The notes under the pieces were generated by a model. The model ran no database searches. It was not told the DNA's origin and was given only the letters and a program-made list of their open reading frames with translations. The position numbers and the translations under genes are program-made. DNA of 64,000 nt from Nakamurella endophytica (GTDB lineage Bacteria > Actinomycetota > Actinomycetes > Mycobacteriales > Nakamurellaceae), in contig NZ_BMNA01000009.1 of the NCBI RefSeq assembly GCF_014646215.1, forward strand, positions 54,813 to 118,812, given 5' to 3'. Shown here one piece after another: positions 25,411-34,423 of the stretch (position 1 is its first letter; every line of letters begins with the position of its first letter).

Positions 25411-26970
25411 CTACTGCGCCGGCTCCAGGGCGGGCGGCTCGACGTCGGGGTGGTACCGCCGCCACTTGCGCAACTCGCGGCGGGACCGGCGCGGCGGGTA
25501 GTACTCCAGCAGCGCGTTGTTGAACTGGGCGCCGATGATGATCGCCATCGAGACGAAGTAGTAGAAGAGCAGGAACGTGATCGGCGTCGCCAGCGCGCCG
25601 TAGGTCAGGCCGTGCGAGTACACGTACGCCAGGTACAGCCGCAGCCCGAAGCTGGCGACGAGGAACACGATCGCGGCCAGCAGGGCGCCGGGCAGCCCGC
25701 GCTTCCAGGTGTGCCGGTGCTTGGGCGCGACCTTGTACAGCGTGGTCAGCAGGAGCAGCAGCCCGATGGACAGCAGCGGGTAGTAGACGATGTTGACCAC
25801 CGTGGTGGCCGTGTCCTCCCAGCTGTGTGGGAACAGCCGGGGCAGGTAGGTCGGCCCAATGGCCAGCAGCGGCAGCATGAAGATGCCGGACACCAGCGCG
25901 ACGAGGTAGAGCCCGAGCGCGAAGAACCGTTCCACCACCGGGTGCCGGACCTCGTGCTGGCAGTAGGCGATGGTGATCGATTCGACGAACGCCGACATGG
26001 CCGAGGAGCCGGCCCACAGGCTGATCACCAGGCCGACGGACACCACGTCCGACCGGCCGTTGCTCAGGATCGTGTTCACCGTGTCGCCGACCAGGTTGGT
26101 CGCGACCTCGGGGTTGAACAGGCCGTGCAGGAACACGTCGATCTGCTCGCGGATCTGCCCGAGCGTGTTCGGTCCGAACAGCGGCGCGACGAAGCCGACC
26201 AGGCCGAGCAGGGCCAGCAGCAGCGGAGCGGTGGACAGCGCGCACCAGAACGCCGCCTGCGAGCTCATCCCGAACAGCGAGTCGCTCCACGCCTTGGACA
26301 TCGTCCGCCCGGCCACCTTCCGCCATCGGTGCCGCACCGGCCCGTCCAAGGTCGGGATCGGCCCGGTGCCGTTGAGGTGCCACGGGTAGGTGCGGTGGTC
26401 GCGCTCGGGACGGCGTTCGGGACGGTCGAGCACGGTGGTCGGGGAGCCGGGTGGGCCGGCGACGGGATCTCCGGCGGGTTCGTCCTGGGGTCCGGCGGGC
26501 TCCGGGGACTGCGGGGGTGCCGGTGCCGGTGCCGGGTTGGTCACGGCTGCCCGGCTGGGCGGCCCTGCAGGTGCGGGTGCAGGTGCCGGTGCGGGTGCCG
26601 GAGCAGGGCGGGCCGACGGTGCCGGGCGCGCCGCGGGGCCGGGAGCCGGGCGCGCCGCGGGGGCCGGGTGGGGCTGGGCCGTGGCTGCTCGGTGCGGCTG
26701 GCCTCCGCGCGCCGGCGGGGAGGTGCGCGCACCGGTGGGCTGGCCAGCCGGGCGGTCGAGCGCCACAGTGTCGACGGTGTCGACGGTGTCGACGGTGTCG
26801 ACGGTGTCGACGGTGTCGACGGTGTCGACGGTGTCCACCGTCTCACCCGGTGACGCCGCGGGCCGGCGCACCGGGGTGGCGGCGACCCGTGCGGACGCGG
26901 CGCCGGGCTGCTGGCCCGGACCCGGCAGCAGGCCGGCGCGGTCCTGGTCGCCTGGACTGACGCGGCTCAC
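25411..26970 (-). CDS. YihY/BrkB-family membrane protein with repetitive N-terminal extension
   Basis: Integral membrane protein of the YihY/virulence-factor-BrkB family, function unknown. The C-terminal ~320 residues hold the family fold with six hydrophobic helices (e.g. SGIFMLPLLAIGP, TFLLFYYFVSMAIIIGAQ) and a basic tail. The first ~190 residues are unlike the family: Pro/Ala-rich, with eight tandem Val-Asp-Thr units (DNA repeat 26768-26839) and a run of Pro-Ala pairs. GTG 26970 (VSRVSPGDQDRAG) is my choice, but the frame stays open far upstream and the true start could lie at GTG 27022 or downstream of the repeats. Divergent from the helicase gene. Confidence 0.82.
   Translation of the reverse strand: MSRVSPGDQDRAGLLPGPGQQPGAASARVAATPVRRPAASPGETVDTVDTVDTVDTVDTVDTVDTVDTVALDRPAGQPTGARTSPPARGGQPHRAATAQPHPAPAARPAPGPAARPAPSARPAPAPAPAPAPAPAGPPSRAAVTNPAPAPAPPQSPEPAGPQDEPAGDPVAGPPGSPTTVLDRPERRPERDHRTYPWHLNGTGPIPTLDGPVRHRWRKVAGRTMSKAWSDSLFGMSSQAAFWCALSTAPLLLALLGLVGFVAPLFGPNTLGQIREQIDVFLHGLFNPEVATNLVGDTVNTILSNGRSDVVSVGLVISLWAGSSAMSAFVESITIAYCQHEVRHPVVERFFALGLYLVALVSGIFMLPLLAIGPTYLPRLFPHSWEDTATTVVNIVYYPLLSIGLLLLLTTLYKVAPKHRHTWKRGLPGALLAAIVFLVASFGLRLYLAYVYSHGLTYGALATPITFLLFYYFVSMAIIIGAQFNNALLEYYPPRRSRRELRKWRRYHPDVEPPALEPAQ
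26768..26839. repeat. 9-bp tandem repeat (GTGTCGACG) inside the YihY gene
   Basis: Seven perfect copies of GTGTCGACG (26768-26830) and one variant copy to 26839. On the coding minus strand it reads as (Val-Asp-Thr)8. The array is in frame by unit length, so copy-number change would not disrupt the protein. Confidence 0.95.
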
Positions 26971-27163
26971 CGTTCGAGGATGCCTGGTCGGCGGGGTGGC
27001 CGACGACAGGACGCGGCATCTGTGACCAACATTCACCCGCGGATGCGCCGGCTGCCGACGACCGGTGCAGCGTCGAGGCGGACCCGCCCGTTGCGTCGCC
27101 GTCCCGCCACGCGCGGGGACCAGCGACGATCCCGGACCGTCCGTCGCCCGGTGCCGCGGCCGG

Positions 27164-27169
27164 TAGCCT
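27164..27169 (+). promoter_or_regulatory. Candidate -10 element for the helicase gene
   Basis: TAGCCT about 95 nt before GTG 27265. The rest of 26971-27264, between the divergent YihY and helicase genes, shows no other recognisable element. Confidence 0.3.
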
Positions 27170-27264
27170 TCGTGGGTCGCCGTGCCGGTGGGCCGGCGAT
27201 TTCGTCTGTGCCGGCGCACTTCTCGGGTGTGACCGGCGGCACGGCTCGGCCGGGAGGGGGTGCG

Positions 27265-29076
27265 GTGACCTCGTCCGCCGCGCTCCGGCTGCCCGGGCCC
27301 CCGTCCGGCCCGCTGCCGGCGTCCGGGCTGCGGCCCTGGCAGCAGGAGGCGGTCGCCGCCTACCGCGCGGCCGGCGGCCGGGACTTCCTGGTCACCGCCA
27401 CCCCGGGGGCCGGCAAGACGACCTTCGCGCTGGCCGTGGCCACCGGCCTGCTGCGGGACCGGGTGGTCGACCGGGTGGTCGTGGTGTGCCCCACCGACCA
27501 CCTGCGGACCCAGTGGGCCGACGCGGCCGCCCGGGTCGGACTCGTCCTGGACCCGCGGATGACCAACGCGCAGGGCCCCGTCCCGGACGGCGCGCACGGC
27601 TACGTCACCACCTACGCGCAGGTCGCGCAGCGGCCGGCGATCCACGCGGCGCGCGCCACCCGCCGGCGCACCCTGGTGGTGCTCGACGAGATCCACCACG
27701 CCGGGGACGGCCTCAGCTGGGGCCAGGCGGTCGGCGACGCCTTCGGCGAGGTGCACCGAAGGCTCAGCCTGACCGGCACGCCGTTCCGCACCCGCGCCGA
27801 GGAGCGGATCCCGTTCGTCGACTACCACACCGACGGCGACCTGCTGCGGTCCGTCGCCGACTACACCTACGGGTACCGCCAGGCGCTGGCCGACGGGGTG
27901 GTGCGGCCGGTGGTGTTCGCCGCGTACACCGGCGTCTCGCGATGGCGGAACAGCGCCGGCGAGGTGGTGGCCGCGTCGCTGTCGGACACGGCGACCCGGT
28001 CCGTGGAGGCGGCGGCGTGGAAGACGGCCCTGGACCCGGCCGGTGGCTGGGTGCCGCACGTCATCGCGGCCATGGACGAGCGGATCAGCCATCTGCGGGC
28101 GTCCGGCACCCCGGACGCGGCCGGGCTGGTGCTGGCCAGCGACCGGGACGACGCCCGCGCCTACGCGTCGGTGGTGCGCCGGATCACCGGGCACGCGCCG
28201 GAGCTGATCCTGTCCGACGACCCCAAGGCGTCCGCCCGGATCGAGCGGTTCCGCGACTCGGACCAGCGCATGGCGGTGTGCGTGCGGATGATCTCCGAGG
28301 GCGTCGACGTCCCGCGCGCCGCGTGCCTGGCCTGGATGACCAGCTATCGGACGCCGCTGTTCTTCGCGCAGGCCGTCGGCCGCGTGGTGCGGGCCAGGGC
28401 GGCGCACGAGACGGCCACGGTCTTCCTGCCGGCGGTCCGGCCGCTGCTCACGCTGGCGGCCGAGATGGAGGTCGACCGCGACCACGTGCGGATGCCGCCG
28501 CCGCGCTCCGGTGCGGACGACGACCTCGCCCAAAATCTGCTCGACCTGCCCGAGGACCAGGAGCCGCCGGACCGGTCGCGGCGCGTGGAGGGGCTGGCCT
28601 CGGAGGCCGAGTTCGCCCACGTCCTGCACGGCGGCCGGGCGGTCACCGCGGGACCGGGCTCGGCCGGCGCGGCGGACGGCGGCGCGGCCGGCACCGTCGG
28701 GCTCGAGGACGAGGACTTCCTGGGGCTGCCCGGCCTGCTCACGCCGGAGCAGACCGCGTCGCTGCTGGCCCGGCGGGACGCCGATTTGCGCCGCCGGGTC
28801 GACGGCATGGCCCGGCACCGGCCGGACGACGACGCGCCGGTCTCGGACGACGCGCCGGGTGACGGGCCGGCCGGGTCGGCGGCGCAGGGCTGGCGGGCGG
28901 CGGCGGAGCTGCGCCGCGAGGTCAACCAGCTGGTCGGCCGGGTGGCCGCGCGCACCGGCGAGCCGCACGCCCGGGTGCACGCGCAGATCCGCCGGGCCGT
29001 GCCCGGGCCGCCGTCCGCGGCGGCGTCGGCGGAGCTGCTGGAGCGCCGGCGGGACCACCTGCTCGGCCTCCTGTAG
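27265..29076 (+). CDS. Superfamily 2 DEAD/DEAH-type helicase
   Basis: ATP-dependent helicase or translocase, 603 residues. Visible: Q-tip-like LRPWQQEAVAAYR, Walker A ATPGAGKTTFA (about residue 45), VVVCPTDHLRTQW, motif II VVLDEIHHAGDG (DEIH), motif III LSLTGTPFRT, motif V ISEGVDVPRA and motif VI QAVGRVVRAR. The C-terminal ~200 residues are a less conserved domain with acidic linkers (PDDDAPVSDDAPGDG) and a helical end. This resembles stand-alone actinobacterial UvsW/RadD-like helicases; nucleic-acid substrate unknown. GTG 27265 is chosen because GGGAGGGGG ends 4 nt upstream and the preceding frame is Arg-rich. Confidence 0.9.
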   Translation: MTSSAALRLPGPPSGPLPASGLRPWQQEAVAAYRAAGGRDFLVTATPGAGKTTFALAVATGLLRDRVVDRVVVVCPTDHLRTQWADAAARVGLVLDPRMTNAQGPVPDGAHGYVTTYAQVAQRPAIHAARATRRRTLVVLDEIHHAGDGLSWGQAVGDAFGEVHRRLSLTGTPFRTRAEERIPFVDYHTDGDLLRSVADYTYGYRQALADGVVRPVVFAAYTGVSRWRNSAGEVVAASLSDTATRSVEAAAWKTALDPAGGWVPHVIAAMDERISHLRASGTPDAAGLVLASDRDDARAYASVVRRITGHAPELILSDDPKASARIERFRDSDQRMAVCVRMISEGVDVPRAACLAWMTSYRTPLFFAQAVGRVVRARAAHETATVFLPAVRPLLTLAAEMEVDRDHVRMPPPRSGADDDLAQNLLDLPEDQEPPDRSRRVEGLASEAEFAHVLHGGRAVTAGPGSAGAADGGAAGTVGLEDEDFLGLPGLLTPEQTASLLARRDADLRRRVDGMARHRPDDDAPVSDDAPGDGPAGSAAQGWRAAAELRREVNQLVGRVAARTGEPHARVHAQIRRAVPGPPSAAASAELLERRRDHLLGLL

Positions 29077-29168
29077 GCCGCGGCGCCCCACGCCGGCGCC
29101 GGATGGGCCATGATGCTGGGCGGCAACGACGCCGTGCTGCGCACCTGCGACGACGAGAGGCGGTGGCC

Positions 29169-29769
<601 letters not shown>

Positions 29770-29777
<8 letters not shown>

Positions 29778-30552
29778 GCCGGCCGGCCACCCGGTGCCCG
29801 GACCGGCCGCACTGTTCGACCCCGGCGCGCCGGACCTGCCGACCGCGCCCATCGGCGGCTGGCGGACGGCCATCGTCCACTCGGTCCGCCACCCGACGCC
29901 CCGGTCGGTGGCGATCCGGCTCGACGTCCCCGACCGGGTCGACCACTGGCCCGGCCAGCACTACGTCGTGCGGTTGACCGCCGAGGACGGCTACACGGCC
30001 AGCCGGTCCTACTCGGTGGCGTCGGCACCGGCCGACCCGCAGCTCGAGCTGTACGTCGAGCGGCTGGAGGACGGCGAGGTGTCGTCCTTTTTGGCGGACG
30101 AGCTGCGGCCGGGGGACCCGCTGGAGATCCGCGGGCCGATCGGCGGCTGGTTCGTGTGGACCGGGGGACGCCCGGCGACCGCCGTGGGCGGCGGCAGCGG
30201 CGTGGTGCCGTTCGTGTCGATGCTCCGGCACGCCGTCGACCTGGACCGCACGGACCTGCTGAGCCTGGTGGTGGCCGCCCGGACGCTCGCCGACCTGCCC
30301 TACGCCGACGAACTGCGGGCCGCCGGCGCCCGGATCGTGCTGTCCCGCGAGGACCGGCCGGACCGCCCGGCCGGGCGGCTCTCCGCCGCCGACCTGGCCG
30401 GGGTGCCCGTCGCCGGTGCGCGGTGCCTGGTGTGCGGGTCGGCCGGCTTCGCCGAGACGGCCAGCCGGCTGCTCGTCGACGCCGGGGCGGACCCGGCGCA
30501 GGTGCGGGTGGAGCGGTTCGGTCCCAGCGGCGGTCCGGCGCCGCTGTTCTGA
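29770..30552 (+). CDS. FAD/NAD(P)-binding ferredoxin-reductase-type oxidoreductase
   Basis: Electron-transfer flavoprotein of the ferredoxin-NADP reductase superfamily, 260 residues. FAD domain (about 25-130) with RxYS-type motif SRSYSVASAP; NAD(P) domain (about 135-255) with GGGSGVVPFVSMLRH and CGSAGFAETASRLLVDAG. No 2Fe-2S ferredoxin domain follows, so it must pass electrons to a partner, most simply the molybdopterin protein encoded just upstream with an 8-nt overlap. Ends 9 nt before a hairpin that could terminate the operon. Confidence 0.9.
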
Positions 30553-30560
30553 CCACGCCT

Positions 30561-30590
30561 CCGGCGGCCGCGGTGCGCGGAGGCCGCCGG
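30561..30590 (+). terminator. Hairpin terminator after the molybdopterin-flavin operon
   Basis: 9-bp stem (CCGGCGGCC, 30561-30569, with 30582-30590) and a 12-nt loop, between convergent genes; may serve both. Confidence 0.5.
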
Positions 30591-30601
30591 GCCCGGGCAG
30601 G

Positions 30602-31144
30602 TCAGCCGGCGAGGGCCTTGGCGGCGCCGCCCACGCCGACCAGACCGGCCACCAGGAACAGGTACCAGCCGGGACCGGCCACCGAGAACACCTGACCGAG
30701 CGAGCGACCCAGCAGGCTGTGCGCCCGGGCCAGCCACCACACCGCGGCGGCGACCATCCCCAGCGAGAGCAGCAGCGCGACCGCGCCGAGCGGTCGGTGG
30801 TCCACCGGGGTCAACAGCGCCAGCCCGAGCAGCACCACCGCCCCGCCGGCCACCCCGACGCCGACGACGGAGTACGCGCTCACCGCGGAGCTGACCGACA
30901 GCGACGCCGCCGCCTGTGCCGACCGGAACACGTTCCAGCCGGTGACCCCGCCCTCGATCGGCAACCCGACGCTGGGCGCCACCGACGTCCACGACAGCAG
31001 GAGCTGGAGGATGCCCAGCACACCGCCGAGCACGGTGACCACGGCGGCCAGCGGGTCGGCACGCGGGACGCCCCGGGCGGGAACCGGGCCGCCACCCGCC
31101 GGGCCCGGGGCGACCGGCGTGGACCAGCCCGACGTCTCGCTCAT
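30602..31144 (-). CDS. Small membrane protein of unknown function
   Basis: 180 residues: a Pro/Gly-rich cytoplasmic N-terminus of about 30 residues, then four hydrophobic segments at roughly 34-52, 85-110, 118-138 and 155-178. I recognise no family beyond a generic four-helix membrane protein. ATG 31144 starts MSETSGWSTPVAP. It lies between a convergent flavin-reductase gene and the GAF-ANTAR gene, 112 nt downstream of the latter on the same strand, so it may be co-transcribed with it. Confidence 0.7.
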   Translation of the reverse strand: MSETSGWSTPVAPGPAGGGPVPARGVPRADPLAAVVTVLGGVLGILQLLLSWTSVAPSVGLPIEGGVTGWNVFRSAQAAASLSVSSAVSAYSVVGVGVAGGAVVLLGLALLTPVDHRPLGAVALLLSLGMVAAAVWWLARAHSLLGRSLGQVFSVAGPGWYLFLVAGLVGVGGAAKALAG

Positions 31145-31256
31145 CACCCGTCCTCGAGGCGCAGCGGACGGGCGCGGGCCGACCGGCCGCGCGGCTGCCT
31201 CCGCCTGCCGGTCCATCTTGGCCCATCGGCGTCCCGCGGCGGGCGCGCCGGGCGGG

Positions 31257-32090
31257 TCAGGCCCGCGGGTGCCGGGGCCGCGGCGGGCGGGTGACGGCCG
31301 TGCGGACGTGCGCGTCGACGTCGGCCGGCAGGGTCGCGCCGTCGGCGAAGTGGACCTCGAGCTGCTCGGCCAGGTCCCGCACCTTGCGGTTCGTCACGCT
31401 CGACAGGTAGCGGAGCGTGGCCCACGCGGTGTCCCGGTCGGCGGGCATCGCGAGCATCAGCATGCCCACCGCCCGGCCGATGGCCGTGCGCCCGTCCATG
31501 GCCCGCTCGAGCTGGACGACCTGCTGCTCCAGGTCGGCACATCCGGACGGCGCCGCGGAGGTCGCGGCGACGGTCACCGCCAGCAGGTCCGCGGCGGCGC
31601 GGAGCAGGATCCGCTCGTCGAGCACGAAGGACAGCCGGGTCCGGGAACCGAAGGACACCGTGCCGACGGTGAGCCCGGCGTGCAGCAGCGGCACGCTCAG
31701 GTAGGCGGTCAGCCCGAGACCCTTGGCGACGGCCAGCTGCGGGTCCGGGATCCGCTGGACGTCGTCGAACCACTGCGGCTGTCCGGAGGTCGCCACCGCG
31801 CCCGAGACCGTGCTGCGGTCCAGCGGCCAGGCCCGCAGCCGCCCCGCCGCCGAGGCGGCCAGTCCGGCTGCCGCGCCGAGCACCAGCCGGTCGGACCCGG
31901 GCCGCCGGGTGTACTGCAGGACCATGTCGACGCCCAGCGGCAGCCGCAGGTCCTCGACCAGGCCGGAGCACAGCTCGGCCGAGTCGGCACCCAGGGCCAG
32001 CCCGGCGGCGAGCCGGCGCAGCACCACCGACTGGGTTGCGGCCAGGTCGTCACGACCGTCGGGGGCCAGGTGTCGGATGTCGTCGGTCAC
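31257..32090 (-). CDS. GAF and ANTAR domain transcription antitermination regulator
   Basis: Predicted RNA-binding antiterminator, 277 residues. An N-terminal GAF sensor domain (about 20-180) precedes a C-terminal ANTAR domain (about 195-250: LERAMDGRTAIGRAVGMLML, then ATLRYLSSVTNRKVRDLAEQL), which in this family binds paired-hexaloop RNA to suppress terminators. No cognate histidine kinase is adjacent, so the GAF domain probably senses a ligand directly. GTG 32090 begins VTDDIRHLAPDG. A TACTCT -10 lies about 105 nt upstream on the minus strand. Target transcripts unknown. Confidence 0.88.
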   Translation of the reverse strand: MTDDIRHLAPDGRDDLAATQSVVLRRLAAGLALGADSAELCSGLVEDLRLPLGVDMVLQYTRRPGSDRLVLGAAAGLAASAAGRLRAWPLDRSTVSGAVATSGQPQWFDDVQRIPDPQLAVAKGLGLTAYLSVPLLHAGLTVGTVSFGSRTRLSFVLDERILLRAAADLLAVTVAATSAAPSGCADLEQQVVQLERAMDGRTAIGRAVGMLMLAMPADRDTAWATLRYLSSVTNRKVRDLAEQLEVHFADGATLPADVDAHVRTAVTRPPRPRHPRA

Positions 32091-32470
32091 GGCGTCGACC
32101 TCTCACGCTGCATGGATGAGCGACGCCCGAGGCAAGGGCCCGGCGGCGGAGCGGCGAGCCACCCCGCCGACCGACGTGGTGCGGCTCTCCCCTCCGAGAG
32201 TACGCATCGCGGCGGGGTTACGGCCAGGATGCGGGCAGCAGAAGGCCCGAGGCGGCCATCGCCCCGCCGGATGCAGTGCCGGGCGGGTGCGTGTGGCCGG
32301 TCCGGGAAGCTCAACCCTGCCGTGCGGAGACCGTCCGGACGTTCTCGGCGGCCACCCCCTCGTCCGGCTCGTCGTCGCGGCCGTCCTGTCCCCGGGTCAC
32401 CGCCGGCCGGCGACCCGCTCGACGATCGCCAGCAGGGCGAGAACGCGGCCGTGGGACGGCAGCGTGGACG
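32091..32470. other. Intergenic region upstream of the GAF-ANTAR gene
   Basis: 380 nt between two minus-strand genes. Contains TACTCT at 32202-32197 (minus strand), a candidate -10 followed by a purine-rich CGGAGGGGAGAG. On the same strand a 25-codon acidic frame from GTG at about 32400 (VTRGQDGRDDEPDEG...) ends at TGA near 32326; it looks protein-like in composition but I cannot support it as a gene. Confidence 0.35.
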
Positions 32471-33265
32471 TCACCGGTGCACCACCGGTGCGGCGACCGG
32501 CTGCTCGGCGTCCGACAGCACCTGCGGGCGGACGCCGACGCCCTTGCGGTAGGACAGGTCGCCGCCCAGGAAGCCGCCGACACCGACACCGAGCAGCGCC
32601 GAGGTCGACAGCACCCGGCCGGCCCGCCGCAGGCCGACCAGCCGCGCGGCCAGCGACACCAGGTACAGCGTCAGGCCGGTGGCGTTGACCGCGGCGTGCA
32701 CGGCGGCCTCGCGGCGGCTGTCGTCCCGGGTGTCCAGGTACTGGACCCAGCCGGTGACGACGGCGGGCACCGCGCTCACCACGCCGACCCGCAGCGCGGT
32801 GTCGGCGGCCTTGGCGTCGGCGGGCCGTCCGTGCCGGGCGTGCCGCAGGTCGAACCAGCTGCCCAGCACCCAGGCGCCGATCGGCACGGTGACCAGGATC
32901 GGGTGCGACGGGTGGCCGATCGTCTCGTTGCCGCGCAGCAGCGGTGTCACCGCCCGCCCGGCCGGGGTGCCGGTCAATCGCCCGACGCGCTGCTGGGCCC
33001 GCAGCGCGATCCGGTCCAGCGCGGAGCCCGACTTCGGCAGCAGGCGGTCGATCAGCCCACCGAGACCGTCGGACGCCGGCCGGCCCGCCGCGTGCCGGGC
33101 AGAGCTCCCGGACCCGGGGGAGCCGGTGGCGGACCCCGTCGCCGCGGTCGCCGCCGCGGTGGAGGTCGCGGTCGAGGAGGGGCCGGTCCCGGATGCGGCA
33201 CCGGCCGCCGCGGTGCTCGCGGGCGTGGCTCCCGGCGTCGAGGTGGCTCCCGGATCGAGGGTCAA
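32471..33265 (-). CDS. DUF2231 membrane protein
   Basis: 264 residues. The DUF2231 region (from about residue 105, ETIGHPSHPILVTVPIGAW) has four hydrophobic helices and conserved His and Arg positions. Such proteins often accompany Rieske or oxygenase-like systems, but none is adjacent and the function is unknown. The first ~60 residues are a Ser/Thr/Ala-rich low-complexity stretch (TSTPGATPAS, TSTAAATAATGSATG). The start is TTG 33265, fixed by AAGGAG at 33278-33273 on the minus strand with 7-nt spacing; no ATG or GTG lies near. Confidence 0.82.
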   Translation of the reverse strand: MTLDPGATSTPGATPASTAAAGAASGTGPSSTATSTAAATAATGSATGSPGSGSSARHAAGRPASDGLGGLIDRLLPKSGSALDRIALRAQQRVGRLTGTPAGRAVTPLLRGNETIGHPSHPILVTVPIGAWVLGSWFDLRHARHGRPADAKAADTALRVGVVSAVPAVVTGWVQYLDTRDDSRREAAVHAAVNATGLTLYLVSLAARLVGLRRAGRVLSTSALLGVGVGGFLGGDLSYRKGVGVRPQVLSDAEQPVAAPVVHR

Positions 33266-33422
33266 GGGCGGGCTCCTTGCACGGCGGGACGGGACGCTAC
33301 CGGGCCGGTGCCCAGGCCCGTCCGGCGCAAAACCGCCCGCGGGACGCCGCAGGGGCGGGCCGCGATGCGCGACCCGCCCCTGCGGCGGTGCGGCCCGGAG
33401 GCCGCCGATAGGGGTGCGTCGA

Positions 33423-33617
33423 TCAGTTCTCGGCGCGCGAGTCGAACAGCTCGGCGGCCATCTGCTCGAGCCGGGCGGAGTGCTCGCGGGCGTGGTGGCC
33501 GCAGAAGAGCAGCTCACCACCGGTGGGCAGGACCGCGCGGACGAGAGCCGCCGCACCGCACCGGTCGCACCGGTCGGCTGCGGTCAGCGCCGATGGGCTG
33601 GTCAGGGTTCCGGTCAC
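33423..33617 (-). CDS. DUF7455 small zinc-finger-like protein
   Basis: 64 residues: TAADRCDRCGAAALVRAVLP, then GELLFCGHHAREHSARL. The Cys-x2-Cys and Cys-Gly-His-His pairs form a likely zinc site. This actinobacterial family is commonly found near sigma-factor genes; here sigA starts 5.8 kb away. Function unknown. GTG 33617 has AGGAGG 5 nt upstream. Followed on the same strand by the DUF2231 gene. Confidence 0.85.
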   Translation of the reverse strand: MTGTLTSPSALTAADRCDRCGAAALVRAVLPTGGELLFCGHHAREHSARLEQMAAELFDSRAEN

Positions 33618-34008
33618 TGGGTCCTCCTGTTCACGGCCTCCGCACGAGTGCGACGGCACTGCATCAGTACATCCGCCGGAGAGATCGGGTGCCACCTCGT
33701 TCAGTCCAGACGTCAGGGCTGACGGGGATGTTCCCCCGCTCCGGTAAGGATCTGGTGACGATCACGTTTCGCCAGGTTCCCGGACACCCGCAGTTCATTC
33801 GGCACGACCGGGCGCTGCGATCGGTCGTCCGGCTGATCCGCGGTCCCGCCGGTCGTCACCGTCCGGCGGGGCGTGCTCCGGGGCCGTGCGTCCCCCGAAC
33901 GCCGTCCGGGCAGCACCCGGACCGGTCCATCGTGCGTCCGGGCCGGGCCGGAACGGCGGATCTTCGCCACGAGCGAACAGAGGCGTGGGCCGCTCCCGGA
34001 TCTCCGCA
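33618..34008. other. Divergent intergenic region between the DUF7455 and BlaI genes
   Basis: About 390 nt. Apart from the AGGAGG of the DUF7455 gene at the left end and the operator at the right end, I see no gene, RNA or repeat; short frames are low-quality. Confidence 0.4.
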
Positions 34009-34027
34009 GTTCTACGCGCCGTAGAAC
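34009..34027. promoter_or_regulatory. Palindromic operator for the BlaI-type repressor
   Basis: Perfect inverted repeat GTTCTACG-CGC-CGTAGAAC, 42 nt before the BlaI start and just upstream of a -10-like TAGACT (34037-34042). BlaI/MecI dimers bind such short palindromes with TAC/GTA half-sites, so autoregulation of the blaI-M56 operon is expected. Confidence 0.75.
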
Positions 34028-34068
34028 GCTCGGCGGTAGACTGGGTGGGACAAGGGGAGGTGAGCCGG

Positions 34069-34416
34069 GTGGTCGGCCGCGGCGAGCTCGAGCGTGCAGT
34101 GATCGAGGCGCTGTGGGCATCCGGCACCCCGATGACCGCCCGCAGCGTCACCGAGTCCCTCGCCGGTCGGGAGCTGGCCGTCACCACCGTGCTCACCGTG
34201 CTCAGCCGGCTGGAGAGCAAGGGCGTCGTCCGCCGCACCCGGGACGGCCGGGCGCACACCTACCAGGCCGTGGCCGGCCGGGCCGAGCACACCGCCGACC
34301 TGATGCGCCAGGTGCTCGAGGGCGCCGGCGACCGCGACGACGTGCTGACCCGCTTCGTCGGCTCCGTGTCGGCGGAGGACGTGGCCGCCCTGCGCCGGGC
34401 ACTGGACGAGCGGTAG
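34069..34416 (+). CDS. blaI: BlaI/MecI/CopY-family repressor
   Basis: Winged-helix repressor of 115 residues that is usually inactivated by proteolysis triggered by its M56 partner. HTH region: VIEALWASGTPMTARSVTESL and VTTVLTVLSRLESKGVVRR; the C-terminal half is the dimerisation helix pair. GTG 34069 has AGGGGAGG 8 nt upstream; the GTG at 34060 overlaps that site. The palindrome at 34009-34027 is its likely operator. It is followed after 7 nt by an M56 peptidase gene, giving the classical two-gene sensor-repressor pair without an adjacent beta-lactamase. Confidence 0.92.
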   Translation: MVGRGELERAVIEALWASGTPMTARSVTESLAGRELAVTTVLTVLSRLESKGVVRRTRDGRAHTYQAVAGRAEHTADLMRQVLEGAGDRDDVLTRFVGSVSAEDVAALRRALDER

Positions 34417-34423
34417 TCCTGCC

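Noticed and set aside
27000..29091. Very long minus-strand open frame continuing upstream of the YihY gene, antisense to the helicase
   Set aside because: High GC keeps the frame open; the translation is Arg/Gly/Val-rich without family features, while the plus strand codes for a clear SF2 helicase.
34060..34068. GTG at 34060 as the BlaI start
   Set aside because: It overlaps the AGGGGAGG ribosome binding site; GTG 34069 has proper 8-nt spacing.
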